Source: Gammaproteobacteria bacterium (GTDB taxonomy: Bacteria; Pseudomonadota; Gammaproteobacteria; Arenicellales; Poriferihabitantaceae). Taken from it: a stretch of 47,151 nucleotides of DNA. Below, in pieces: positions 16,431 to 24,243 of this stretch (position 1 is the first letter of the stretch; the number at the start of each line of letters is the position of its first letter). A program made the position numbers and the translations under genes. Where the stretch lies: positions 1 through 47,151 of the forward strand of contig JAPOUQ010000046.1 of the NCBI GenBank assembly GCA_026708585.1, in the 5' to 3' direction. Under the pieces are notes generated by a model that saw only the letters and a program-made list of their open reading frames with translations, was not told the origin of the DNA and ran no database searches.

Positions 16431-17405
16431 GTGCAATCTACCACACAAAGTCAAATAACGGTACAGCATAATAGCAAAATCAGCACCCAAAAACATTATC
16501 GAACAGGTTTATCCCTTATGCAGATTATGGATTTATTTCCTAATAATCGCGATGCGGAGCAATGGTTTGAAGATAACCGCTGGGCAGATGGTGTTGTCTG
16601 TCCTCATTGCGGATCACATAACATATATACCCGCCCTGAAGAAAAACGAAAAAATCAGCCTCACCGATGTCGGTCATGCCGTTGTGATTTTTCAGTAAAA
16701 ACAAAAACTCTCATGCACAAGTCAAATATCGGCTATCGAGCATGGGCGGTTGGTATTTATTTGATGACTACTAACCTTAAAAGAATTTCCAGCATGAAAA
16801 TTCATAGGGAGTTGGATATTACTCAAAAATCAGCATGGATCATGATGCATAAAATCCGAGAAACATTTGATGATGGTTCTTTGATTCAATTTAGCGGCCC
16901 TGTAGAAGTTGGTGAAACCCATATCGGTAGCAAAGAGTCCTACAAGCACGCAAGCATGAAACGAAAACAAGGTCGCGGCCCTGTCGGCAAAACGGCAGTG
17001 GTCGGTATGAAAGATCGTGAAACCAACGAAGTTACTGCTACAGTAGTCAATAGCACTGATGCCGATACATTGCAGGGTTTCGTTACTGAAAACACCGAAG
17101 AAACCGCAACGGTTTATACGGATGACGCAAGGGCATATCACGGCATTGAACGACCACATAAAGCAGTCAAGCACTCTGTATCCGAGTATGTCAATGGTAT
17201 GGCGCATACCAACGGTATTGAAAGCTTTTGGGCAATGCTTAAGCGTGGCTATCACGGCACTTATCATAAAATGTCCAAGAAGCATCTGAACCGATATGTT
17301 AATGAATTTGCTGGTCGTCATAATATCCGACAAATGACACGATTGACCAGATGCAATGGATTGTTAAAAACATGGATGGGAAACAGTTGCCTTACAAGGA
17401 GTTGA
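16431..17405 (+). pseudogene. IS1595-family (ISXO2-like) transposase, probably inactive
   Basis: The 324-residue reading frame starts with GTG. A zinc ribbon at the N-terminus (CPHC at about residue 58, CRSCRCDF) precedes the ISXO2-like catalytic domain. Later catalytic motifs are kept: VYTDDARAYHG and HTNGIESFWAMLKRGYHGTYH. The first catalytic Asp, expected in VEVDET, is replaced by Gly (VEVGETHIG, codon GGT near 16914). After RHNIRQ the frame also leaves the family. Family-like DTIDQMQWIV and GKQLPYKELTK are found in another frame, which a missing base near 17331-17336 (perhaps one A) would restore. That restored frame would end at TGA 17411-17413 and overlap the next gene as ATGA. Both changes point to a dead element. 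Confidence 0.8.
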
Positions 17406-17409
17406 CCAA

Positions 17410-18822
17410 ATGACCGACTGTAACATCCCAAACCGCACCATTTTTTGCCATGACAATCTCGATATTTTGCGTGGCATAAATTCCGAGTGTATTGACCTGA
17501 TTTATCTTGATCCACCTTTTAACAAGAACAAGAAATTTACCGCACCTATTGGAAGTAGTGCAGAGGGGGCCAGTTTCAAGGACATATTTCGAGAAGAAGA
17601 TGTTAAGGATGAATGGTTGGTTACGATAAAAGAAGATCAGCCAGAACTGTATCACTACCTTAACGGCATTCGAGGAGTTGGCAATCCCTACAACTTTGCA
17701 TATTTGGCATACATGGCAATAAGACTAATCGAATGCCATAGAATATTGAAGAAAAAAGGATCAATCTATCTGCATTGCGATCCGACTATGAGTCATTATT
17801 TGAAATCTTTAATGGATTGTATATTTGGAGAAAAGAATTTTAGGAATGAAATAATTTGGCAACGGCAATCAGGGCATAGTGATGGTGCACAATTTGGACG
17901 GGTTGTAGATAGTATTTTTTTTTACGGAGAATCTATCAATCATGATTCTGTCCGTGTTCCATTGTCTGACGAACAGGCAAGCAAGTATTCGTATGAAGAT
18001 GTCCTTGGCCGATATGTTATCGGTGATATATCGGCCAAGGGTCTGAGCGGGGGAGGATACAAATACGATTTTCATGGACATAAAGGACCATGGCGTTATC
18101 CTGAACAAAGAATAAGACAACTTGAAACCGATGGGAGAATACATATCCCTAAAAAAATTGGGGGAGTTCCTCGTCTTAAAAGATATTTGCATGAACATAA
18201 AGGAATCATTCCAACAAGCATTTGGATTGACATTCCACCAGTTCAAAGCCATTCACCCGAACGTACAGGCTATCCAACTCAAAAGCCTCTTGCTTTACTT
18301 GATCGCATAATCAAAGCATCCAGCAACGAGGGGGACATTGTGCTTGATCCGTTTTGCGGATGTGCCACGACCTGCGTAGCCGCCGAGCACTTGAACAGAC
18401 AATGGATCGGCATAGACATATCAATCGTTGCATACGATTTGGTGAGGGATCGATTAACTGACGAGGCTGCCGATCCGGGGCATATTTTGCAATTCAGAAA
18501 CCAGATTCACCTGAAAACCGATCCGCCCAGGCGTACCGATCTGGATGTTGACTACCGGGAAAGGAAATTTGTCTATATCATTTCACATCCCAGTTATCCT
18601 GGAGAGTACAAGGTTGGGATTGCAAAGAATGCTCAATCAAGACTGGTAGCCTACCAAACGGGCGATCCTGAACGGGCCTACAAAATCAAATATAAATTAG
18701 AAACCCCTTACTTTCGAGAAATTGAAAAGCATATACATGAGATATTTCCGAATAAATATGAATGGGTACAGGGAGAATTGAATGACATAATCAAAGCAAT
18801 TGAAAATTACAGAACAGAGTAA
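17410..18822 (+). CDS. DNA methyltransferase (N4/N6 type) fused to a GIY-YIG-like (T5orf172) domain
   Basis: A 470-residue site-specific DNA methyltransferase of the beta-like order. The catalytic DPPF (residues 34-37, in IDLIYLDPPFN) comes first and the SAM-binding motif (LDPFCGCATTCVAAE) comes late. Between them are YLHCDPTMSHYLK and PTQKPLALLDRII. The last about 85 residues (RKFVYIISHPSYPGEYKVGIA, QSRLVAYQTGD, later EIEKHIHEIFPN) resemble the T5orf172/MUG113 branch of GIY-YIG nucleases. Many relatives instead end in an HNH-type domain. The gene looks intact, unlike its neighbours. It begins 4 nt after the transposase frame. It could be a solitary methylase or an element-guarding enzyme. 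Confidence 0.82.
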   Translation: MTDCNIPNRTIFCHDNLDILRGINSECIDLIYLDPPFNKNKKFTAPIGSSAEGASFKDIFREEDVKDEWLVTIKEDQPELYHYLNGIRGVGNPYNFAYLAYMAIRLIECHRILKKKGSIYLHCDPTMSHYLKSLMDCIFGEKNFRNEIIWQRQSGHSDGAQFGRVVDSIFFYGESINHDSVRVPLSDEQASKYSYEDVLGRYVIGDISAKGLSGGGYKYDFHGHKGPWRYPEQRIRQLETDGRIHIPKKIGGVPRLKRYLHEHKGIIPTSIWIDIPPVQSHSPERTGYPTQKPLALLDRIIKASSNEGDIVLDPFCGCATTCVAAEHLNRQWIGIDISIVAYDLVRDRLTDEAADPGHILQFRNQIHLKTDPPRRTDLDVDYRERKFVYIISHPSYPGEYKVGIAKNAQSRLVAYQTGDPERAYKIKYKLETPYFREIEKHIHEIFPNKYEWVQGELNDIIKAIENYRTE

Positions 18823-18825
18823 AAA

Positions 18826-18963
18826 TTGGAACCCGAAAGAAATGAAAATAGAAAGTTACCTGATCCTATCCCGAATGCTACACCTGAACAGGTAGCCAAA
18901 AAAATCCTTTCGCAACCGCCCAAGAAAAAATGGCGATTTATGAAGTCGAAATCAAAATCATGA
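18826..18963 (+). CDS. small hypothetical protein, 45 aa, TTG start
   Basis: A TTG 3 nt after the methyltransferase stop opens a 45-residue frame. It is proline- and lysine-rich, with the order LPDPIPNATPEQVAKKIL followed by PPKKKWRFM. I recall this composition in short proteins encoded beside such methyltransferases and phage-like islands, but I know no function. No ribosome-binding site is evident, so translation would be coupled to the upstream gene. The start is uncertain. Confidence 0.5.
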   Translation: MEPERNENRKLPDPIPNATPEQVAKKILSQPPKKKWRFMKSKSKS

Positions 18964-18979
18964 TACAGGAGACAATCTT

Positions 18980-19159
18980 ATGCCGAAAAAGCAGTCAACA
19001 GACAAAACATCAACGCTTGCATCGAAAATTCTTAGCGGGTAAAAAAGCTCACAAGAAAGAATAGCGGCAAGTGTTCTCAGTCAAGACGAACATAAGGGGA
19101 AAAGAAAGAAGAATTTATATCTGACATTTTGCGTATACTGCATGTCGGGATTTGCATAA
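18980..19159 (+). pseudogene. small gene interrupted by an in-frame TAA
   Basis: The ATG at 18980 follows a CAGGAG ribosome-binding site. The frame reads 20 residues (MPKKQSTDKTSTLASKILSG) and meets TAA at 19040-19042. The same frame then continues with KSSQERIAASVLSQDEHKG. The two halves together resemble a small island protein with LASK and AASVLSQ motifs. A single substitution to an ochre codon is the simplest explanation. The frame then runs to a TAA at 19157-19159, where its tail overlaps an opposite-strand remnant. Confidence 0.5.
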
Positions 19160-19361
19160 TTCCCGACACTTGCATATTTTCATCTTCAATATCACCTATA
19201 TTTTGTGCAATAGCTTTGACCTTTTCACCGTAATAAACCAGCCATCCTATTGTTTAACAAATTACTGGTGACGGAGAAACTAAGTCATCAATCAAAACCC
19301 AGTCACTAATCGGGCTGCATGAATCCCCCCACTCAACATGAACTAATTTAGCAAATTTCAC
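19110..19361 (-). pseudogene. small phage-type hypothetical gene interrupted by an in-frame TAA
   Basis: A minus-strand GTG at 19361 opens VKFAKLVHVEWGDSC, then ISDWVLIDDLVSPSPVIC, and stops at TAA (19254-19256). The same frame continues without a break as TIGWLVYYGEKVKAIAQNIG and ENMQVSGIMQIPTCSIRKM. The combined about 80-residue text looks like one continuous small protein of the kind found in prophages, though I cannot name the family. A nonsense substitution probably split it. The 3' end near 19110 is approximate. Confidence 0.5.
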
Positions 19362-19382
19362 GCTCGGTTTTTTATTAAGCCA

Positions 19383-19619
19383 GTGAGGTACAATGTATAT
19401 AATTCCCAAAAAATAAATCCTAATGTGGGGGGAAGAAGAAAAAGTCATCACCATAGGTGGTTTACTACAGAATATGGCCATCCGAAACTTCGAGAACATT
19501 TAGCCGGAGTTATGGCTTTAATGCGTGCCGCTCCATACTGGAGTACGTTTGAAAGATCATTGAAACGAGCATATAAAAAGCCAGGAGAAACCACCCCCAT
19601 TCCATTTAGTGGAGAATAA
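19383..19619 (+). pseudogene. C-terminal fragment of a P63C-domain protein
   Basis: A 78-residue frame with the pattern RRKSHHHRWFTTEYGHPKL, then REHLAGVMALMRAAPYW, which I recognise as the C-terminal part of P63C-domain proteins of phages and islands. The usual long N-terminal region is absent. The upstream frame is closed by a TAA at 19344-19346. The GTG used as a start here is arbitrary. It is probably a truncated remnant, lying between the two methyltransferase genes. Confidence 0.5.
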
Positions 19620-19633
19620 AACTAAAGTAATTT

Positions 19634-20233
19634 ATGCAATTTAAAACCAACTCGCTTTACTACGGAAACTGTCTTGAGGTTATGCAGCAATGGCCGGATC
19701 AGTGCATTGACTTGATTTATCTTGATCCGCCTTTTAACTCCAAAGCAAATTACAACCAGACCTTTGGGAAAGGCAATGGTGTTCCCGCACAAGTCAGGGC
19801 GTTTACAGATACTTGGATTTGGAACGATGCGGCGGCACAAAGAACCATGGATTTGAAAAACGCAGTAAATCACCCAGCACACAAATCAATAGTGGGACTG
19901 CATACAATTCTGGGTGATAGTGGAATGCTTGCCTATCTAACCTATATGGCCGAGCGGCTTGCAATGATGAAAAACAAGTTAAAACCTACAGGCAGTATTT
20001 ACTTACATTGCGATCCGACCGCCAGCCATTATCTGAAAATGGTTATGGATTGTGTTTTTAGGGTGAGTAGTTTTAGAAATGAGATCACATGGAAAAGGCA
20101 CGAATCTCATAACAACGCAAAAGGATATGGAAACATTGCAGACATTATTTTGTTTTATGTTGTTGGAAATAATTATATTTGGAATCAACAATGTCATAAA
20201 TACAGTGATGCTCAATTAGGCAGGTATAAATAA
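19634..20233 (+). pseudogene. second DNA methyltransferase, N-terminal fragment
   Basis: A paralogue of the methyltransferase upstream (shared IDLIYLDPPFN and YLHCDPTASHYLK). The frame starts with ATG at 19634 and stops after 199 residues (DAQLGRYK) at TAA 20231-20233. The same frame then goes on with EENGRLYRGDDLTAPG, a segment these enzymes carry at this place. The TAA is therefore a premature stop. The catalytic DPPF is present in this piece but the SAM-binding motif is not. I treat it as the first part of a gene broken in at least four places. Confidence 0.8.
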
Positions 20234-20715
20234 GAAGAAAATGGACGGCTTTACCGAGGCGATGATTTGACGGCGCCTGGAAAAGGGGTAAACGACTCTG
20301 GAAGATATATCTGGAGAGGTTCTATTCCTGGAGAAAGAAGACGTTGGGCATATGCTCTAGAAAACATGGAAAAAATGTGGAAAGAAGGTTTGATATTGAA
20401 AAAAAAGATGGAAGTCCTAGATTAGATGGACATAAGAAATATCTGGATGAATCTGAAGGTCACCCAGTTCAAAATATTTGGATAGACATACCGCGTGTTG
20501 CCAATACTTCTAAAGAAAAGTTGAATTACGACACCCAAAAGCCAGTCGCTTTATTGGAACGAATAATCAAAACCTCTTCAAACGAAGGAGATATTGTTTG
20601 CGATCCATTTATGGGTGGTGGTACGACGCTGGAAGCAGCTGAAAAGAATAACCGAAAATGGAGCGGTATCGATGTCAGTCCGAGAGCGATTGATGTTAGA
20701 TTCAAACCCTTATGA
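20234..20715 (+). pseudogene. second DNA methyltransferase, middle fragment
   Basis: It continues the interrupted gene. Until about 20398 it reads in the original frame (WRGSIPGERRRWAYALENME). A missing A in the A8 run at 20399-20406 then shifts the reading. The new frame gives KKDGSPRLDGHKKYLDE, IWIDIPRV, DTQKPVALLERIIKTS and the SAM-binding segment CDPFMGGGTTLEAAE, then GIDVS. It ends at 20715 after another disruption near 20680, where the family C-terminus moves to a third frame. Confidence 0.7.
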
Positions 20716-21155
20716 TTTTGAAGCCTGGGCGGTAACACGAGTAGCGGGGTTATCTCCGAATGAAATTAAGACCGGAGACGGGGGGTATCGATGGTCGAGG
20801 CAAGATGCTAACGCCTATTGAACTAGAGCAAGGAACCGATCAGAAAGAATCCGGGCTAGTCATAGCTCAAGTGAAAGGAGGAGGTTATACCGCAACTACA
20901 TTGCGGGACTTTCTGCATGTCATGGAACGAGAAAAAGCATCTGCTGGAATATTTATCACTATGAATAAAACGACAACCAGTTCAGTATTAGCCGAGGCCG
21001 GCAAACTCAGTAATTACAAAATCGGGGCAAGCTTGTATCCAAAATTACAATTCTGGTCGATTGAGGAATACCTTGAAGGACACACCCCAAAATTGCCAAC
21101 CATGGCTGATCCTGATACAGGGAAAGCATTACAAGAAACTTTACCAATGATTTGA
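20700..21155 (+). pseudogene. second DNA methyltransferase, C-terminal fragment
   Basis: The C-terminal accessory domain of the broken methyltransferase. One frame reads LDSNPYDFEAWAVTRVAG up to GDGG. An extra G in the G6 run at 20780-20785 then moves it to the frame with GIDGRGKMLTPIE, IAQVKGGGYTATTLRDF, REKASAGIFITM and FWSIEEYLEGH, stopping at 21155. The D-G-G-I-D-G ... QVKGG pattern is the restriction-endonuclease-like domain seen at the end of such methyltransferases. It may have been nuclease-active in the ancestor. Confidence 0.7.
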
Positions 21156-21249
21156 TGCCGGCTTGCAATATAATGTCAATTTATAATGACATAATTAAGA
21201 CCTTAAACTAGGAAATTCCGAAACTTGATTCTGAAAATCCCTGAAGCTA

Positions 21250-22386
21250 TCATTCGTCAGAAGATTTTCTCCCCAACATCTCCAGACTGGTTACCTTAAC
21301 TGCTTTCCAAAACCCCAGATCATCCAAAAGATTGTACTGGACTTTAAGGGTAAAGATGCAACCGAGGATAATTGAGCCTAAAGAGAAAATGGAACTAAGA
21401 GCAAGAGTCGACATCCCAGTTATCCCTTGGCCAATCGTACAACCCAAAGCTAGTACACCACCAAAGCCCATCAATATTGCTCCAATGATATGATTTACCA
21501 AATCAGATGTATCGCTGAAACTTTCGATACGAAAATTTCCAGTTATAAGACTGTAGATGAAGGAACCAAATAATGTTCCCAAGACAATCGCAATGCCAAA
21601 ATTAATCGTAGCACCAGTGAAGGTCATTAAATAACTTATGGTATTGCCAACGGGTGAAATGAATGAAACGCCCTCGAGTTGAATTGGATCAAAGTCATCA
21701 TATCCAATCACTCCAGTCGTGTACCAAGCTCCGGCAATGAGTAAACCGATTCCGATTCCGGCTAGAAGATTGTCAAAGCGAGACCAGACTTGCCGATCGA
21801 GAAAGGCGAATACAACCGCAGCACCGCCAATAATCACAGTCAATATGACCGCTATATTACTTGGAGATAAACCAGTAAATCTGGACAGAATGTCATGTAA
21901 TCCCTGACTTGCAAGACCAGCATCCGAGAATTGCCAAGTGGTTGGATCATTGATGAACAGACGAGGTATGGAGAGTATTCCACGTAAAGTCATATAGGCG
22001 GTCAATCCCATGACTAAAAGTACAATCAATGATTTGAGGTTACCACCGCCAAGGCGCACAACTGTTCTTTGACCACAACCCGAAGCGATTGTCATGCCGA
22101 TACCGAACAGCAAGCCACCAAAAATATAACCAAGCCATGTGAAACTTGTAGTGTGATAGATTGATTCGCCCAAATCAATGCTTCCCGTCAGGTAGAGAAT
22201 TTGTGTGACGACTAAAGCAAGACCCATGGCCAGAAACCAGACCCTGAATCGAGTCAAAGACCCCATATTGATCCAGTCGCTAATCGCTCCCATGGTACAA
22301 AATTGAGTGCGACTCGCGATCGCGCCAAAAATAGTTGCACCGAAAAATCCGATAAGAGCAATTTTTTGGATGTGTTCGAGTTCCAT
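21250..22386 (-). CDS. tsuA: YeeE/YedE (TsuA-like) thiosulfate transporter
   Basis: Inner-membrane protein of 378 residues with about nine to ten spans, belonging to the YeeE/YedE (DUF395) family. TsuA of this family imports thiosulfate through a path lined by cysteines. The expected cysteine motifs are present: SRTQFCTMGA (near residue 30), SGCGQRTVVRLGGG (near 103) and ALGCTIGQGITG in the last third. The gene follows the tusA-like gene by 36 nt on the same strand. That pairing matches the TsuA-TsuB arrangement. It would supply thiosulfate or related sulfur to the cell. The symbol is by analogy. Confidence 0.88.
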   Translation of the reverse strand: MELEHIQKIALIGFFGATIFGAIASRTQFCTMGAISDWINMGSLTRFRVWFLAMGLALVVTQILYLTGSIDLGESIYHTTSFTWLGYIFGGLLFGIGMTIASGCGQRTVVRLGGGNLKSLIVLLVMGLTAYMTLRGILSIPRLFINDPTTWQFSDAGLASQGLHDILSRFTGLSPSNIAVILTVIIGGAAVVFAFLDRQVWSRFDNLLAGIGIGLLIAGAWYTTGVIGYDDFDPIQLEGVSFISPVGNTISYLMTFTGATINFGIAIVLGTLFGSFIYSLITGNFRIESFSDTSDLVNHIIGAILMGFGGVLALGCTIGQGITGMSTLALSSIFSLGSIILGCIFTLKVQYNLLDDLGFWKAVKVTSLEMLGRKSSDE

Positions 22387-22422
22387 ACTTCTGATTCAAT
22401 CAATCTAAAGCAGGTTTTTTGA

Positions 22423-22653
22423 TCATGCCTTCTGCAGAATAAAATGAAATTCACTATCCATTGTAGTCGACTCAAGTAGTTTATGACCCGTCTGGTTAGC
22501 GAATGCTTCAAAATCTCGAACAGCACCAGGGTCGGTTGCCAGAATCTTAAGGGTTTCCCCAGACTTCATGCCGTTAATCGTTTTTTTGGCCTTCAGTATT
22601 GGTAAAGGGCAATTCAATTTTCTCGCATCCAAAAATTGTGTTGTGTCGGTCAT
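22423..22653 (-). CDS. tusA: TusA-family sulfur carrier (TsuB-like)
   Basis: A 76-residue sulfur-transfer protein with the active cysteine at residue 15 in the family motif LNCPLPILKAKKTI. The rest keeps GETLKILATDPGAVRDF. It should accept sulfane sulfur and hand it on. Next to the YeeE-type permease it is best read as TsuB. Within the cell it could also feed DsrEFH. No fused domain is present. It starts divergently from the TAXI gene, 385 bp away. Confidence 0.9.
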   Translation of the reverse strand: MTDTTQFLDARKLNCPLPILKAKKTINGMKSGETLKILATDPGAVRDFEAFANQTGHKLLESTTMDSEFHFILQKA

Positions 22654-23038
22654 GTCAATATCAGCGTTTTATGCAGTAGTTATATGAAGAAAAATTAGCA
22701 ATCACAGTCAAGGAGTATTTATTGATGTTTAGTATGGTTTGGTAGGGTAAATTTAATGAGATCGCCGTTGGCTGTCCAATTACATATTTACACAATTATA
22801 TTGCAGAAAACGGATAAAGTTCATACTCCAAATTGGATATCTAGACTGTTTTGATTATTAGGGGAAATATTGGAATAGAAAACGGATAAGTCACTATGGT
22901 AAGACTGGTATTTACTCGAAAACCAATTTACAATAAATGCTAATATAGAACGGCTGCTTATTCCAATTACGGACGAGTATTGAGAGCGAGTAGTTATTCA
23001 CTTTCAAATATTCATCACTCAACATTGGATTAACGAAT
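22654..23038. promoter_or_regulatory. divergent regulatory region between tusA and the TAXI gene, with a 13-bp direct repeat
   Basis: A gene-free, A/T-rich stretch between genes pointing outward. The sequence AGAAAACGGATAA occurs twice, at 22805-22817 and 22877-22889, in the same orientation and 72 bp apart. This is close to seven helical turns, so both would face one side of the DNA. They may be binding sites for a regulator of one or both transcripts. No clear promoter boxes could be assigned. Confidence 0.45.
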
Positions 23039-24049
23039 ATGAACTTACGTAAATTTCTTGTAGCATTGGCTATATCTGTCTCAATGTTCGGTACTCAAGT
23101 ACTCGCACAAGATGCGACCTTCTTCAGAATCGGTACAGGTGGCGCTGGCGGAACCTATTTCCCGATAGGGGGTACAATCGCTAATGCGATATCTGCCCCA
23201 CCGGGAGCTCGACCTTGTGACAAAGGTGGTCAATGTGGAGTACCCGGATTGATTGCAATCGCCCAGTCAACTACTGCATCGGTGTTCAACAATGCTGCTG
23301 TTCAAAATGGTGAACTCGAAGCAGGATTGGCCGCCGCTGATGTCACCCGCTCAATGTACCTTGGCGAAGGTAAATTTGAAGGTAAACCGCATCCCGACCT
23401 TCGTATTATTGCTAATCTCTTTCCCGAAGATCTTCACCTAGTTTTGCCAAAAGGTGCATCTATCAACGATCTCGGTGATTTGGCTAACAAACGAGTTGGA
23501 ATTGCACAGGCAGGTTCTGGAACGCAGGTTGCAGTGCTACAAATGCTAGAAGCCTGGGGGGTAACTCGGGATAATATGGACGAAGCTGAGTTGAATAACT
23601 CTCAAAGTGCAGAACGCTTGGCTGATGGACAGCTTGATGCTTATTTCTATGCTGCTGGCTGGCCGGTCGCCGCAATGGTTCAGCTTGCATCCACAAAGGG
23701 TATGGATCTACACTCATTCACAGAGGCTGATGTTAAGAAAATAAACGATATTATTCCTGCTTATATCCCCTCTCAGATTCCTGCAGGTGTGTATGAAGGA
23801 GTTGATTATGATGTGCGAACACCAGCGGTCAGTGCCTTGCTAGTAGTTTCTTCGAACCTTGAAGAGGAACTCGTTTATGGAATCACTGCTGCCTTGTGGA
23901 ATAGCAATACACGAAAGCTACTGGACAACGGACACCCCAAGGGCAGGCTGATTACAGCTGAAACTGCTCTTGATGGTATTTTAACCCTAGGAGTACCACT
24001 CCACGCTGGTGCAGAAAAATTCTATCGTGAACAGGGCATGATTCAATAA
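23039..24049 (+). CDS. TAXI-family TRAP transporter substrate-binding protein
   Basis: Periplasmic solute-binding protein of 336 residues with a Sec signal peptide (FLVALAISVSMFGTQVLA, cleavage after about residue 23). The start of the mature protein (FRIGTGGAGGTYFPIGG) is typical of TAXI proteins. It is followed by RPCDKGGQCGVPGL, a cysteine-containing motif of a common TAXI subgroup. It works with the fused permease encoded next. The substrate cannot be read from the sequence. Location between thiosulfate-uptake and sox genes hints at a sulfur compound or an organic acid. Confidence 0.92.
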   Translation: MNLRKFLVALAISVSMFGTQVLAQDATFFRIGTGGAGGTYFPIGGTIANAISAPPGARPCDKGGQCGVPGLIAIAQSTTASVFNNAAVQNGELEAGLAAADVTRSMYLGEGKFEGKPHPDLRIIANLFPEDLHLVLPKGASINDLGDLANKRVGIAQAGSGTQVAVLQMLEAWGVTRDNMDEAELNNSQSAERLADGQLDAYFYAAGWPVAAMVQLASTKGMDLHSFTEADVKKINDIIPAYIPSQIPAGVYEGVDYDVRTPAVSALLVVSSNLEEELVYGITAALWNSNTRKLLDNGHPKGRLITAETALDGILTLGVPLHAGAEKFYREQGMIQ

Positions 24050-24074
24050 TTCTATTTCTCTTTGCAAATAATTA

Positions 24075-24105
24075 AAACCGGCGAAAGCTCTACTTTCGCC
24101 GGTTT
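24075..24105 (+). terminator. strong hairpin between TAXI and permease genes
   Basis: AACCGGCGAAAG (24076-24087) pairs perfectly with CTTTCGCCGGTT (24093-24104) around a CTCTA loop, flanked by A on the left and T on the right. It lies 25 bp after the TAXI stop. It could be a bidirectional terminator or a hairpin limiting read-through, so that more binding protein than permease is made. Confidence 0.75.
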
Positions 24106-24243
24106 CTCAATAATAGCGGTACTCAAATTCAAACACCCGAAAAAGACCATCAAGAGCTTGACACCGAGCAGCTTGATCGCATCGAAAGAAAATATGATGA
24201 AGGTGTAAACACTCGGCAAATCGGTCCTCGATTCCACATTTTT

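Larger units (their letters stand above)
16431..19159 (+). mobile_element. IS1595-like element with methyltransferase and small passenger genes (ends not defined)
   Basis: The transposase, a DNA methyltransferase and two small genes follow each other within a few bases on the same strand. The ancestral transposase stop appears to overlap the methyltransferase start (ATGA), which argues they moved together. IS1595-family members with passenger genes are known. I could not see terminal inverted repeats or a target duplication, so the limits given are those of the genes only. Confidence 0.45.

Noticed and set aside
19143-19168. Perfect 8-bp inverted repeat TGTCGGGA/TCCCGACA as a terminator
   Set aside because: It lies inside the coding text of two overlapping remnants and lacks a T-run, so it is not a convincing terminator.
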